Assembly (NCBI GenBank): GCA_947497265.1
Contig: CANMFP010000016.1
Span: 1 to 57,474 of the forward strand
Origin: an uncultured Isoptericola sp.
GTDB lineage: Bacteria > Actinomycetota > Actinomycetes > Actinomycetales > Cellulomonadaceae
Direction: 5' to 3'
DNA length: 57,474 nt
Positions 45,434 through 56,442 of the stretch are shown in pieces; positions within the stretch are counted from its first letter, which is position 1; each line of letters begins with the position of its first letter. The position numbers and the translations under genes were made by a program. Below the pieces are notes generated by a model. It had not been told where the DNA came from. It saw nothing but the letters and a program-made list of their open reading frames with translations, and did no database searches.

Positions 45434-47491
45434 TCAGTCGTCGCCGAGCCCCAGGCCGGGGCCGTCGTCGTCCTCGGGCGGTGCCGGGGTCGCCTCGCCG
45501 GCGCTGCAGTCCTGGCCCTCGGCGCCCGTCGAGACGATGATCGTCACGTCGGACCCCACCTCCCGCTCGGTCCCGGCCGGCGGGTCCTGGTTGGCCACGA
45601 AGCCCGGGCAGTAGTCGGCCGACGACTCGGTCCGCTGGATCGGGTTGAGGTTGGCCTGGCCGCCCAGCGCGCCCTCGGCCTCCTCGGCCGTCATGCCGAC
45701 GACGTCCGGGACGCTGACGGTCTCGGCCTCGGGCTCCTCGCCGATGGTCAGCTCCACGGTGGTGTCCTGACCGACGGTGCCCGCCTGGGGCGACTGGTTG
45801 ACGACCTTGCCGACGTCGTTCGGGTCCTGCACGGGCTCGCTGGTGATGCGTGAGCTGAGCCCGAGGTCTGCCAGGGCCGCCTCGGCATCGTCCTGGTTCT
45901 GCCCGAGGAGATCAGGGAGCTCGACCTGTCCGTTGGACCAGACGATGTCCACGGAGTCGCCGGGGTTGACGGCGGCGCCGGGCGACGGGTCCGTCGAGAT
46001 GACGTCCCCCTCGTCCACGCTCGAGCTGGCCTGCTCCTCGACCTCGCCGACCTCCAGGCCGGCATCGGCGATCTCCTGCTCCGCCTGCTCGAGAGTCCTG
46101 CCCGTCACGTCGGGCATCGCGAAGGTCTCGGGGCCGCCGGAGAAGTACACGAGGACGGTGGAGCCCTGCGCGACCTGCTCGCCGCTGGCCGGGTCGGAGC
46201 GGGTGAGCGTGTTCTCCGGCTCGTCGGACTCGTCGTCCACCCGTTCGGAGTAGACCAGCCCGACGTCCTCGATGGCGCGTTTCGCCTCTGTCGGGCTCAT
46301 GTTCGCGGTCAGCTCGGGCACGGTGGCGAGCGTCGGTTCGTCCTCGCCGCTGCTGAGCCAGAAGAAGAGGATCGCGGCGAGGGCCAGGACGCCGACGCCG
46401 ATGAGCGTCCACATCAGCCACTTGCGGTTGCCCTTCTCCTCCTCCTCGCCGGGAGGGACGGCGGTACCGGCCGCCGTCTGGTCGACGGGCAGCCCGGTCT
46501 GGCCCCAGGGCGCGGGCCCGCCGGCGGGCGACATGACCTGCGTGCCCTGGGGGTCGCCGAGCACCTGCGTCGCCCCGTAGGCGGCTGCGGCACCGGCTGC
46601 CGCGGCGCCGAGCGCCGGGGCCATGATGTTGCCCCCGCGCACGGCCGACTCGAGGTCGGAGCGGAACTCCCCTGCCGAGGAGTAGCGGTCGTTGCGGTCC
46701 TTGGCCAGCGAGCTGAGGACGATGCGGTCCAGGACCTCGGGCACGTCGTTGGCGATCTCGCTGGGCCGCTGCGGCTGCTGACCCACGTGCTGGTAGGCGA
46801 GCGCGACCGGCGAGTCGCCCACGAACGGCGGGCGCCCGGTGAGCAGCTCGAAGAGCACGCAGCCGGTGGAGTAGAGGTCGCTGCGGGCGTCGACCTGCTC
46901 GCCGCGCGCCTGCTCGGGCGACAGGTACTGGGCGGTGCCGATGACGGCCTGCCCCTGCGTCATGGTCGCGGCGGAGTCCGCCATCGCGCGCGCGATGCCG
47001 AAGTCCATGACCTTGACGGCGCCCGTGGGCGTGATCATGACGTTGGCGGGCTTGATGTCGCGGTGCACGATCCCGGCGTGGTGGGAGTACTCCAGCGCGC
47101 TGAGGATGCCGACCGTGATCTCGACGGCCTCCTCGATGGGCACGGCAGCGCCGTCGGCGAGGATGTCGCGGACCGTGTGGCCCTCGACGTACTCCATGAC
47201 GATGAACGGGATGTGGACCTGCTGCCCCGCCGCGTCGGTGGAGGTGTCCTCCCCGGTGTCGTACACGGCGACGATCGCCGGGTGGTTGAGGGCGGCGGCC
47301 GACTGCGCCTCGCGTCGGAACCGGGCGAGGAACGACGGGTCGCGTGCGAGGTCGGACCGCAGCACCTTGATCGCGACGGTGCGACCGAGGCGGGTGTCGT
47401 GGCCGATGTGCACCTCGGCCATGCCACCGCGGCCGATGAGCTCACCGACCTCGTACCGGCCCGCGAGTACTCGGGGCGTGTTGTCCACCAC
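45434..47491 (-). CDS. pknB: PASTA-domain Ser/Thr protein kinase PknB, 685 aa
   Basis: Membrane kinase controlling growth and wall synthesis. The kinase domain (about 12-275) has VAIKVL, HRDIKPANV, DFGIA and GTAQYLSPEQ, so it is active. A transmembrane helix lies at about 355-376. Four extracellular PASTA repeats follow, recognising peptidoglycan or lipid II fragments; a Cys pair near the C terminus (DYCPGF, DCSAG) may form a disulfide in the last repeat. GTG 47491 directly follows the pknA stop. Last gene of the fhaA-to-pknB operon. Confidence 0.97.
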   Translation of the reverse strand: MVDNTPRVLAGRYEVGELIGRGGMAEVHIGHDTRLGRTVAIKVLRSDLARDPSFLARFRREAQSAAALNHPAIVAVYDTGEDTSTDAAGQQVHIPFIVMEYVEGHTVRDILADGAAVPIEEAVEITVGILSALEYSHHAGIVHRDIKPANVMITPTGAVKVMDFGIARAMADSAATMTQGQAVIGTAQYLSPEQARGEQVDARSDLYSTGCVLFELLTGRPPFVGDSPVALAYQHVGQQPQRPSEIANDVPEVLDRIVLSSLAKDRNDRYSSAGEFRSDLESAVRGGNIMAPALGAAAAGAAAAYGATQVLGDPQGTQVMSPAGGPAPWGQTGLPVDQTAAGTAVPPGEEEEKGNRKWLMWTLIGVGVLALAAILFFWLSSGEDEPTLATVPELTANMSPTEAKRAIEDVGLVYSERVDDESDEPENTLTRSDPASGEQVAQGSTVLVYFSGGPETFAMPDVTGRTLEQAEQEIADAGLEVGEVEEQASSSVDEGDVISTDPSPGAAVNPGDSVDIVWSNGQVELPDLLGQNQDDAEAALADLGLSSRITSEPVQDPNDVGKVVNQSPQAGTVGQDTTVELTIGEEPEAETVSVPDVVGMTAEEAEGALGGQANLNPIQRTESSADYCPGFVANQDPPAGTEREVGSDVTIIVSTGAEGQDCSAGEATPAPPEDDDGPGLGLGDD

Positions 47492-48943
47492 TCAGACGTC
47501 CTTCTGGGTCGTTGTCGCACCGGCGGGGTGCGACGGGTCCTGGAGCATCATCCCAGAACCGGGGTCGGTCATCGTCCGCAATCTCGCGGGGCGTGTCACC
47601 AGCGCGCCGCCGGCGAGGAGCGGCAGGGCGGCAGCATCGCCGTCACCCCCGCCGAAGATTCCGCTCAGGAGCGTGGCCAGGAGGAGCACACCGAGCAGTC
47701 CGAGGAGGGCGAGCAGCGGCCAGGAGAGCCGGCCGAGCGGCCCGAGACGTTGTCCCGTCGTCGTCGAGCTGCGCACCGGGCGCCCCGACGACCGGTTCGA
47801 CGACCGGGACGCAGGGGTGCGCGTCGGGCCGCTGCGGGTCGCGGCGCGGCCGGGTGGGCCGCCGCGCGGTGGCGTGGGGCGGGACGGCGGGTTCGTGCGC
47901 AGGTCGCGGCGCGCCGGGTAGCTGCGCGGCGCCCCGGGGTCGGGCAGGTCCGGGGTGGACGCCGTCGGCGCGGCCGTGGGGCGCTCCGCGGGTGTCGCCG
48001 GGTCGAGCGAGCGTGCCGACGTCGGTGCGTCGTCGGGCCGCGCGTGCCGGACGGGTGCGGGGCGGCCGGTGCGGGCGGCGCGGCGGGCGGCCCGGGACCG
48101 CGCTCCGAGGGGGTCCTCGGCGATCTCCTGGGCGAGCGCGTCCAGCTCGTCGGCCAGTGCGGCGCCGGAGGCGGGCCGCTTGTTCGGGTCCTTGGCGAGC
48201 ATCCGCATGATGACGTCGTCGAGGCCCGGGTGGACGCTGGACGACAGGGGCGGCACGGCACTGTTCACGTGCGCGACAGCGATGTCCACCGGTGTCGACC
48301 CGGTGAAGGGGCGTCGGCCGGCGGTCGCCTCGTAGGCCACGATGCCGAGCGCGTAGAGGTCGGAGGCCGCCGTCGCGGGCTGTCCCACGGCCTGCTCGGG
48401 CGAGAGGTACTGGGCGGTGCCCATGACCATGCCCGTCGCGGTCATCGTGGCCTGGTTGGCGGCCAGGGAGACGCCGAAGTCCGTGATCTTGACGTTCCGC
48501 GTGTCGTGCTCGAGCAGGATGTTCCCCGGCTTGACGTCCCGGTGGACCACCTTGGCCCGGTGGGCGTGGTGCAGCCCGCGAGCGGTCGCGGAGAGGATCG
48601 GCAGCAGCTTGCGCGGCGCGACGACGGGCTCGCGCTCGAGCAGGTCGGCGAGGGGTTCGCCGAGCACGAGCTCCATGACGAGGTAGCCGGCGCCGTCCTG
48701 CTCGCCGTAGTCGTACATCTGCGCGATGTTCGGGTGCGAGAGCGCGGCGCTGTTGCGCGCCTCGGTGCGCAGCCGCTTGAGAAAGTCCTCGTTGCCGGTG
48801 AACTCCTCGCGCAGCACCTTCACGGCGACGTCGCGGCCGAGGTAGCTGTCGTCGGCGACCCAGACCTCGCCCATGCCGCCGACGGCGATCTGGCGGGTCA
48901 GGTGGTAGCGCTCGCCCAGCGAGAGCCCGATGGAGGGCCTCAT
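47492..48943 (-). CDS. pknA: Ser/Thr protein kinase PknA, 483 aa
   Basis: Kinase domain (about 12-270) with VAVKVL, HRDVKPGNILL, DFGVS and GTAQYLSPEQ, all catalytic residues present. A Pro/Arg-rich juxtamembrane linker of about 130 residues precedes one transmembrane helix at about 405-427. Only a short extracellular tail follows, with no PASTA domain. That matches PknA, which works with PknB on division and elongation proteins. ATG 48943 overlaps the pbpA stop (ATGA). Confidence 0.96.
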   Translation of the reverse strand: MRPSIGLSLGERYHLTRQIAVGGMGEVWVADDSYLGRDVAVKVLREEFTGNEDFLKRLRTEARNSAALSHPNIAQMYDYGEQDGAGYLVMELVLGEPLADLLEREPVVAPRKLLPILSATARGLHHAHRAKVVHRDVKPGNILLEHDTRNVKITDFGVSLAANQATMTATGMVMGTAQYLSPEQAVGQPATAASDLYALGIVAYEATAGRRPFTGSTPVDIAVAHVNSAVPPLSSSVHPGLDDVIMRMLAKDPNKRPASGAALADELDALAQEIAEDPLGARSRAARRAARTGRPAPVRHARPDDAPTSARSLDPATPAERPTAAPTASTPDLPDPGAPRSYPARRDLRTNPPSRPTPPRGGPPGRAATRSGPTRTPASRSSNRSSGRPVRSSTTTGQRLGPLGRLSWPLLALLGLLGVLLLATLLSGIFGGGDGDAAALPLLAGGALVTRPARLRTMTDPGSGMMLQDPSHPAGATTTQKDV

Positions 48944-50397
48944 CCGTTCAGCACCGCCTCGACGACGGCCTTGGCGATCGGGGCGGCCACGCGGCCACCC
49001 GTCGCCTCGGAGCCCATGGAGCCACCCTGCTCGACGACCACCGCGACCGCGACCTGCGGGTCGTCCGCGGGGGCGAACCCGGTGAACCAGGCGTGCGGGG
49101 AGACGTCCCGCGAGGTCTGGGCGGTGCCCGTCTTGCCGGCCACCGTGACGCCCGAGATCTGCGCCGCGGTGCCGGAACCGTCCTCGACGACGGAGACCAT
49201 CATGTCCCGCAGCTGGGAAGCCGTGGACTCGGACACGGAGCGGCCCATGCTCGACGGTCGCGTCTCGGAGACCACCTCGAGCTCGGCGTCACGCACCGTC
49301 TCGACGGAGAACGGCTCCATCAGCTCGCCGCCGTTCGCGATCGCCGAGGTGATCATGGCGACCTGCAGGGGCGTGACGACGTCGTCGCCCTGCCCGATCG
49401 CGGACAGCGCGACCCTGTCGGGAGTCAGCGAGTCGGGGTCCGGGTACCGGCTGGCCACCGCGGGGAACGGGACGTCGACCGTCTCGCCGAACCCGAAGTC
49501 GGCGGACTGCTCGGCCAGCGCGTCGGCACCGAGGTCGACGCCGAGCTTCGCGAAGGCGGTGTTGCAGGAGATCCGCAGCGCGTCCGCCAGGCTCTGCTCG
49601 CCGCTCGGGGAGCACGCCGTGCCACCGTAGTTCGGCAGGTCGGTCCGCGTGCCGGGCAGCGTGTACGTGACCGGCGCGTCGATGACCGTGCTCTCGTCGT
49701 AGTCCCCGCTCTCGAGCGCCGCCGCGGCGGTCACCAGCTTGAACGTGGAGCCGGGAGGGTAGTGCGTCCCCGTGGCCCGGCTGATCAGCGGCTTGTCCTC
49801 GTCGTTCAGCAGGTCCAGGTAAGCCTTGTTGGCCTTGCCGGTGTCGTGGGTGGCGAGGTCGTTCGGGTTGAACGTCGGCTTCGCGACCATCGCCAGGATC
49901 TTGCCGGTGGACGGCTCGATCGCCACCACGGCGCCGCGCTGGTCACCCAGGGCGTCCCAGGCGGCGCGCTGCGCGGCAGGGTCGATCGTCAGCTCGACGG
50001 ACGAACCCTGCGGGTCGGAGCCCGTCAGCACGTTCTGCACCCGCTCCACCCACAGGGCGTCGGCCGACCCGGCGAGGAAGTCGTTCTCGGCCTGCTCGAT
50101 CCCGGACGTGCCGCTGACCAACGAGTAGTAGCCCGTCAGCGGAGCGTAGAGCCGGCCCTTGGCGTACTCCCGCTGGTAGTTCCACTCGTCGTCCGAGGGC
50201 ACGGAGCTGGCGATCGCGTCGCCGCCCACCACGATCGGGCCGCGGTCGGTGCCGAACTGCGCGTAGAGCGCGCGGGCGTTGCGCGGGTCGTTGTTCAGCG
50301 TGTCTGCCGAGAAGAACTGGATCCACGTCGTGGAGACGAGGAGCGCGAGGAACATGACCATGACGATCCCGGCCAGACGACGCGTGGTCGTGTTCAC
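48940..50397 (-). CDS. pbpA: Class B penicillin-binding protein PbpA, 485 aa
   Basis: Peptidoglycan transpeptidase. One N-terminal transmembrane helix (about 10-28), a dimerisation domain, then the transpeptidase with serine motif STFK near residue 217, SCN near 279 and KTGT near 421. It pairs with the RodA polymerase encoded just upstream. GTG 50397 has GAGGTGAGAG before it and overlaps the rodA stop. Targets for beta-lactams; no unusual motif residue is seen. Confidence 0.96.
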   Translation of the reverse strand: MNTTTRRLAGIVMVMFLALLVSTTWIQFFSADTLNNDPRNARALYAQFGTDRGPIVVGGDAIASSVPSDDEWNYQREYAKGRLYAPLTGYYSLVSGTSGIEQAENDFLAGSADALWVERVQNVLTGSDPQGSSVELTIDPAAQRAAWDALGDQRGAVVAIEPSTGKILAMVAKPTFNPNDLATHDTGKANKAYLDLLNDEDKPLISRATGTHYPPGSTFKLVTAAAALESGDYDESTVIDAPVTYTLPGTRTDLPNYGGTACSPSGEQSLADALRISCNTAFAKLGVDLGADALAEQSADFGFGETVDVPFPAVASRYPDPDSLTPDRVALSAIGQGDDVVTPLQVAMITSAIANGGELMEPFSVETVRDAELEVVSETRPSSMGRSVSESTASQLRDMMVSVVEDGSGTAAQISGVTVAGKTGTAQTSRDVSPHAWFTGFAPADDPQVAVAVVVEQGGSMGSEATGGRVAAPIAKAVVEAVLNG

Positions 50398-51976
50398 GAT
50401 CTCTCACCTCCTCGATGCTCGGGCGGGACGTCGGTGCCGATGTGCTCGGTGGGGGCCGAGTCGCCCGGGGTGCCGTGGGGGTCGCGGTCGGTGACCCGTC
50501 GTCGCGGCAGGTTGCTGCCTGCCGGGGGCGTCACGTCGGCCGGGGTGCCGCCGTCCGACCCGGACGAGCCGACGAGGATCGGTTCCGGTTCCGCAGCCGG
50601 GGCGCCGGCCGAGACCTGCCCGCGCACCGGCAGGTCGGAGGGCCGCCGGGCGCTGTCCGATATCCGTAGCAGCAGGGCGATCACGATCCAGTTGGCGAGC
50701 AGGGAGGAACCGCCCTGCGCCATGAACGGCAGCGTCAGGCCCGTGAGCGGGATGATGCGCGTGATGCCGCCGATCACCACGAAGACCTGCAGGGCCATCG
50801 CGAACGCCAGGCCGCCGGCGAGCAGCTTGCCGAAGCCGTCGCGCACGCTGAGGGCCGACTTCAGGCCGCGCTGCACGACGAGCAGGTAGAGCAGGACGAT
50901 CGCTGTGAGGCCCGTCAGGCCGAGCTCCTCGCCGAGAGCCGCGTAGATGAAGTCCGAGAACGCGTACGGGATCTGGAAGGGGCGGCCCTCGCCCCACCCG
51001 GTGCCGAACAGCCCACCGTTCGCCATCGAGAACTGCCCCTGGACGAGCTGGTACGACCCGCCGGGGTCCCTCTCGTACTGCGACGCGTCGAACGGGTGCA
51101 GCCAGACGTCGATGCGGGCCCCCACGTGCGGGAACAGCCGCGCCGCGGTGAGCGCGCCCGCCCCGAACAGCGTGAGGCCCAGGACGATCCAGCTCGACCG
51201 GGCCGTCGCCTGGTACAGCATCGCGACGAAGAGCCCGAAGAACAGCAGGGACGTACCGAGGTCGCGCTGCAGGACCAGGACGGCGAGGGACGCCGCCCAC
51301 ACGAGCAGGATCGGGCCCAGGTCACGCAGCCGCGGGAGCTGCAGGCCGAAGACCTTGGGACCGGCGAGCGCGAGCGTGTCACGGTTGGTGACCAGGTAGC
51401 CGGCGAAGAACACGGCGAACGCGATCTTGGCGAACTCGGCGGGCTGCAGGGAGAAGCCGCCCACGTTGATCCAGATCCTCGCGCCGTTGATCTCCTGGCC
51501 GACGCCCGGGATCAGCGGCAGCGCGATGAGCAGCAGGCCCACGACCATCGCCGTGTACGTGTAGCGCCGCAGCCAGCGGTGGTCCTTGAGGACCCAGAGC
51601 AGGGCGAAGGCGACGATGGCGCCCAGCAACGTCGCCTGCATGTTGCCGGCCGCGTCCGCGGGAGCCATGCCGGTGGCGTCGGAGATCTCGAGGCGCCAGA
51701 TCATCGACAGGCCGATGCCGTTGAGCAGCACCACCGCGGGCAGGATGACCTGGTCGGCCCACGGTGCACGCAGGCGGAGCACGACGTGCGCGACGAGTGC
51801 CGTCACGGCGAGCAGCATGCTGCGGAACCAGAACTGGTCGGGCAGCTCTCCACGGATCGACAGCCCGACCATCGCGAAGCCGCCGATACCGCCGCCCAGG
51901 GCGAGGACCAGGAGGAACACCTCGGCGATGCGCAACGGCCGGCGCTGCCTGGGTTCCACCGTGAGGTTCTGGGACG

Positions 51977-51980
<4 letters not shown>
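50394..51980 (-). CDS. rodA: SEDS peptidoglycan glycosyltransferase RodA, 528 aa
   Basis: Polytopic SEDS-family enzyme that polymerises glycan from lipid II. About 12 transmembrane segments are visible; the catalytic-loop region reads WLHPFDASQYERDPGGSYQLVQGQFSMANGGLFGTGWGEG, and the core DFIYAALGEELGLTG is typical. A disordered tail of about 80 residues follows the last helix. GTG 51980 overlaps the pstP stop (GTGA). Works with PbpA, under PknA/B control. Confidence 0.96.
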
Positions 51981-53302
<1,322 letters not shown>

Positions 53303-53309
53303 GAAGGCG

Positions 53310-53798
53310 TCACCCCTGCAGCTCGACGACGGAGCGGCCGATCTGCACGCCGACCCCCGGTGCGAGGGGGATCGGCGAGGTGACCTGCTGGTCGCCGATG
53401 AACGTGCCGTTCGTGGAGCCCAGGTCCTCGACGTACCACTGGTCCCCCTGCGGGAAGATGCGGGCGTGACGCGACGAAGAGTAGTCGTCGTCGAGCACCA
53501 GCGTGCAGCTCGGTGCGCGGCCGAGCAGGATCGACGACGTCGACAGCGGCAGGGTGGTCCCGCTCAGCGGACCCGCCGTGACCACCAGCCGTTGCGGACC
53601 GGAGCTGCGCGCAGGGGCCGGGCTGCTCGCCACCGCGGCCGGTGCGGCGGCCGGTGCACCGCCGTCGTCGGCACGCTTGCGCGAACGCGGAGAACGCAGG
53701 GCGAGGTCGCGGCGCAGCACCGCGACCGCCGAGAGCACGAACACCCAGAGCAGCACCAGGTATCCCAGCCGCAGCAGGGTGAACGTCAGCTCGCTCAT
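53310..53798 (-). CDS. fhaB: FHA-domain membrane protein FhaB (FipA-interacting type), 162 aa
   Basis: An N-terminal transmembrane helix (about residues 8-28), a short Ala/Pro linker, then a forkhead-associated domain: SILLGRAPSCTLVL, SSSRHARIF and GSTNGTFIG, which bind phosphothreonine. In mycobacteria FhaB (Rv0019c) links kinase signalling to the divisome. ATG 53798; a tiny gap of ten bases follows fhaA. A DDE-like acidic run before the SRH motif is normal. Confidence 0.95.
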   Translation of the reverse strand: MSELTFTLLRLGYLVLLWVFVLSAVAVLRRDLALRSPRSRKRADDGGAPAAAPAAVASSPAPARSSGPQRLVVTAGPLSGTTLPLSTSSILLGRAPSCTLVLDDDYSSSRHARIFPQGDQWYVEDLGSTNGTFIGDQQVTSPIPLAPGVGVQIGRSVVELQG

Positions 53799-53808
53799 CC
53801 TCGGTCGA

Positions 53809-54528
53809 TCACCAGTCCTCGTTCGATCGGCCGGCCGACGTACCTGTCCAGAACATGATCCGGGTCCGGCCGATGGTCATGGTGTTGCCGTCCAGCAGCG
53901 TCGCCGCCGGGACCTGGTGCCCCTCGACGAAGAGGCCGTTGGTGGAACCGAGGTCCGTCGCGACCACGCCCTCGGGCGCGACGCGGATCTCGAGGTGCCG
54001 ACGGGAGACGCCCGGGTCGTCGACCACGATGTCCGCCTCGGCGTCGCGGCCGATCACCGTGACCGGGCCGGTCAGCAGGTAGCGCTGCCCGTCGATGTCG
54101 ATGAGCGGGTGCCGGGTGCTCGGAGCCGGGTTCGTCGCCGGTGCCACGTTGCCGCGCACCGTGGCCGAGCGGAGCTGGAAGCGGCCGCCGGTGAGCTCCT
54201 CGTGGTTCTCGAAGGACACGCTCACGGGGCCGACGAAGGCATAGTGCTGCGACGCCGCGTACTCGGTCAGGTTCGTCGCGAGCTCGTCGGCGAGCGTCTC
54301 CGCGCCCCACGACTGCACCTGCGCGAAGTCGGCAGGGCTCAGCTCGATGGTGAACTCGTTCGGCGCGACCGTCCGGTCACGGCCCACGACGGCGGCACGG
54401 TCGTCGATCTCGCGTCGCAGCCGGCTCGCCAGCTCCACCGCCTTGACCTCGCCGCCACGCCCGACCTTGGCGAACGCGTTGTTCATCAGCCGCTCGACGC
54501 TCTTTTCGAAGCGGTCCAGCGCTCCCAT
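53809..54528 (-). CDS. fhaA: FHA-domain protein FhaA with DUF3662, 239 aa
   Basis: The N-terminal DUF3662 domain (about 1-115) starts MGALDRFEKSVERLMNNAFAK, and the C-terminal FHA domain reads TVIGRDAEADIVV, VSRRHLEIR and GSTNGLFVEG. The central low-complexity linker of mycobacterial FhaA is much shorter here. The protein binds phosphorylated partners, including the MviN pseudokinase in mycobacteria. ATG 54528 follows GAGGAGGTGGC. First gene of the fhaA-fhaB-pstP-rodA-pbpA-pknA-pknB operon. Confidence 0.95.
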   Translation of the reverse strand: MGALDRFEKSVERLMNNAFAKVGRGGEVKAVELASRLRREIDDRAAVVGRDRTVAPNEFTIELSPADFAQVQSWGAETLADELATNLTEYAASQHYAFVGPVSVSFENHEELTGGRFQLRSATVRGNVAPATNPAPSTRHPLIDIDGQRYLLTGPVTVIGRDAEADIVVDDPGVSRRHLEIRVAPEGVVATDLGSTNGLFVEGHQVPAATLLDGNTMTIGRTRIMFWTGTSAGRSNEDW

Positions 54529-54804
54529 GCCACCTCCTCTCGTCCACCCGTGCCTGTCGCGGGCAGACTATCCAGATCGTAGGCAGGGGTGCACCACCCG
54601 CGCCCGTAAACCTGTGGATTTCGTGCGAATCCCTCGGGTAGACCCGCGTGCCGAGGTCACGAGCGTGTCACGGTGCGCAGGCCGGGGCGCGCCGGGTCGG
54701 AGCGGGCGCCGTCTCCCGTGCCGCCGGTGTGACACAGGTCCCTGCCGGGTGGGCCCGATCGGGTTGGGAACCGGGGGCCGCCGCGTGCTAATCTCCTACG
54801 GCAC
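54529..54804 (+). promoter_or_regulatory. fhaA/tRNA-Leu divergent control region
   Basis: No gene is seen in these 276 bases. TTGGGA at 54764-54769 and TAATCT at 54789-54794, 19 bases apart, form a plausible promoter for tRNA-Leu. The fhaA promoter should read the other way, but no convincing hexamer pair was found. Confidence 0.5.
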
Positions 54805-54888
54805 GCGCGAGTGGCGGAATAGGCAGACGCGCACGGTTCAGGTCCGTGTGCCCGAGAGGGCGTGGGGGTTCAACTCCCCCCTCGCGCA
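54805..54888 (+). tRNA. tRNA-Leu(CAG)
   Basis: 84-nt class II tRNA: acceptor GCGCGAG pairs with CTCGCGC, the anticodon stem CACGG/CCGTG encloses loop TTCAGGT (CAG), a long variable arm follows, and the T-loop is GGTTCAACTCC. CCA is not encoded. It borders the mobile-looking right edge; such tRNA 3' ends are frequent integration sites, but no duplicated 3' end was found inside the window. Confidence 0.97.
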
Positions 54889-54927
54889 CGTGAGGAGGGT
54901 TTCGGCTTCAGGGCCGGAACACCTTCG

Positions 54928-54963
54928 GAAAGTCCCGGTCAGGTTCTCCTGGCCGGGACTTTC
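54928..54963 (+). terminator. Terminator after tRNA-Leu
   Basis: GAAAGTCCCGG (54928-54938) pairs with CCGGGACTTTC (54953-54963), with further CAG/CTG-type pairing inside. The stem ends in TTTC and TGCGTT follows. It lies 40 bases after the tRNA. The sequence from here to 55113 shows no credible gene. Confidence 0.75.
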
Positions 54964-55113
54964 TGCGTTCCGGGCGGTGTGGTCCGGGGGAGGGCGCCTC
55001 GGCAGGGCTCTGTTCCCGCCGTCGATCCTGGTGAATCCACGTCGTGTGGGCTGTGGGGACGTTCGCGGGCGCGGCGGGGCGTGGCGCGGGCGGGGTGCGC
55101 GATGCCGGTGGTG

Positions 55114-56442
55114 TCAGTTGTCGCCGGGTGCCTGGTGTCGCTGGGGCGGTCCTCGGCGATGTCGGCGCGCTGTTCGGGTGGCTCGGCCCATGGGTCGGGT
55201 GTCGGGTGGTTCGCCGAGCTGCTCGGCCCAGGGTTCGGGCTGGTCGTGGCGTTGGCTTGCGAGCACGCCGTCGTGGCGGCTGTGCGGGATGTAGCGGTAG
55301 GGCTCACGGGCGTCGAAGACGTCCCGGAGGCGCGCTTTCGCTGCAGCTGTGTCGCCGATCTTGGGTGGCGTGAGCTTGCGCAGCGGGAGTGGAAGTGCCA
55401 CGGAGTAGAGGTGCCCGTCGAGCCAGAGCGTGCCGGGGATCGGGCCGGGATTCGTGCCGCGCTGGTTGGTGTGCAAGTCCATGGTCACGGCGACGCCGAG
55501 GTGGCGCATCGGCCTGGCGAAGCGCTCGGCGCTGGCCATCGTGTAACCGCGATCGAAGAGGCCTCCGTCGACCGCCCCGAACTTCTGAATCGCGCGCGTG
55601 AGAGCCACGGCCACACCGGCGCGGTCCTGCACACCCGGACGTAGCGCCATGCCGGCGCAGACACGTGGTCCTTCGTCCTCGCCCACCGCGGCGACGTAGG
55701 TCGCGAGGTGGAGCTCGTAACCCACGTAGTGCTCGCTCGGGCGGCGGTCGGTGGGGGTGCGCTTGCCCCAGCGCGCGTCGGGGTCGGCGCATACCTGGCC
55801 TTCAGGGGTGCTGTGCCCGAAGCGGTAGGGGACGGCGTACGACTCGACGTCAGTTCCGTCGACGGCGATCCCGCGAGTTCGACGGAACGCCCGTGGCAGG
55901 GCCGCCTGAACGATGGTGACCGCGAGCTCGTCAGCGCTCAGGTCGAGGAAGGGGCATCCGGAAGGGCAGGGGTCGACCTCGGCAGTGTCGAGGTTGACCC
56001 GTAGATCGTGGTTGTGGTCGACGTGCACGCCGTCACGGGTGGCGGTCGCTAGAGCGGTGAAGGCACTCCACAGGCGCCGGTAGAGCCGGCCCCGTTCGAC
56101 GCCGTCGTTGATCCAAGCCTCGGGGACTCCGAGGCGGCGGCGAGACTCCGGCGTGAGCCCCAGCACGGTGTGCTCGACGCTGCCGAGCGTCATGCGGTGA
56201 GGGGTCGACATGGCGTGAAGAAAGAGGAGTCGGGCGACAAGGGGCAGGGACATGGCTCGTGGGCGGCCTCGGGTCGACGTGCTCGCATGCAGGATCGCGT
56301 GGATTCTCGGGCTATCGGCGAGAGCGATGGCGCGAGCGACGCGCTGCTTCTCGGTGAGCGGGTTGGGACGGTAGTGCACGACGCTTCGACCCGACGCTGT
56401 TCGCGTCGGTCGAGCGTTGCGGACTGCCGTCCGGCGGCTCAT
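55114..56442 (-). CDS. DDE-transposase-like protein, 442 aa
   Basis: Resembles RNase-H-fold transposases of the IS4/IS5/IS1182 kind: IAVDGTDV with Asp195, PDARWGK near 221, YVGYELHLATYV near 239 and LFDRGYTMASAERFA with Asp297. A C-terminal glutamate motif is not recognisable; the last ~65 residues are Arg/Pro-rich, so the end may be divergent or truncated. The N-terminal ~190 residues contain a helical domain and a Cys pair (PCPSGCPF). ATG 56442 overlaps the stop of the integrase-like gene (ATGA), implying coupled translation. More codons end in A/T than in neighbouring housekeeping genes, consistent with transfer. No terminal inverted repeats were found. Confidence 0.7.
   Translation of the reverse strand: MSRRTAVRNARPTRTASGRSVVHYRPNPLTEKQRVARAIALADSPRIHAILHASTSTRGRPRAMSLPLVARLLFLHAMSTPHRMTLGSVEHTVLGLTPESRRRLGVPEAWINDGVERGRLYRRLWSAFTALATATRDGVHVDHNHDLRVNLDTAEVDPCPSGCPFLDLSADELAVTIVQAALPRAFRRTRGIAVDGTDVESYAVPYRFGHSTPEGQVCADPDARWGKRTPTDRRPSEHYVGYELHLATYVAAVGEDEGPRVCAGMALRPGVQDRAGVAVALTRAIQKFGAVDGGLFDRGYTMASAERFARPMRHLGVAVTMDLHTNQRGTNPGPIPGTLWLDGHLYSVALPLPLRKLTPPKIGDTAAAKARLRDVFDAREPYRYIPHSRHDGVLASQRHDQPEPWAEQLGEPPDTRPMGRATRTARRHRRGPPQRHQAPGDN

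Noticed and set aside
54939-55307. 122-residue minus-strand open frame next to the DDE-like gene
   Set aside because: It overlaps the 3' end of the DDE-like gene, is Thr/Pro/Ser low-complexity without motif, and crosses the tRNA terminator.
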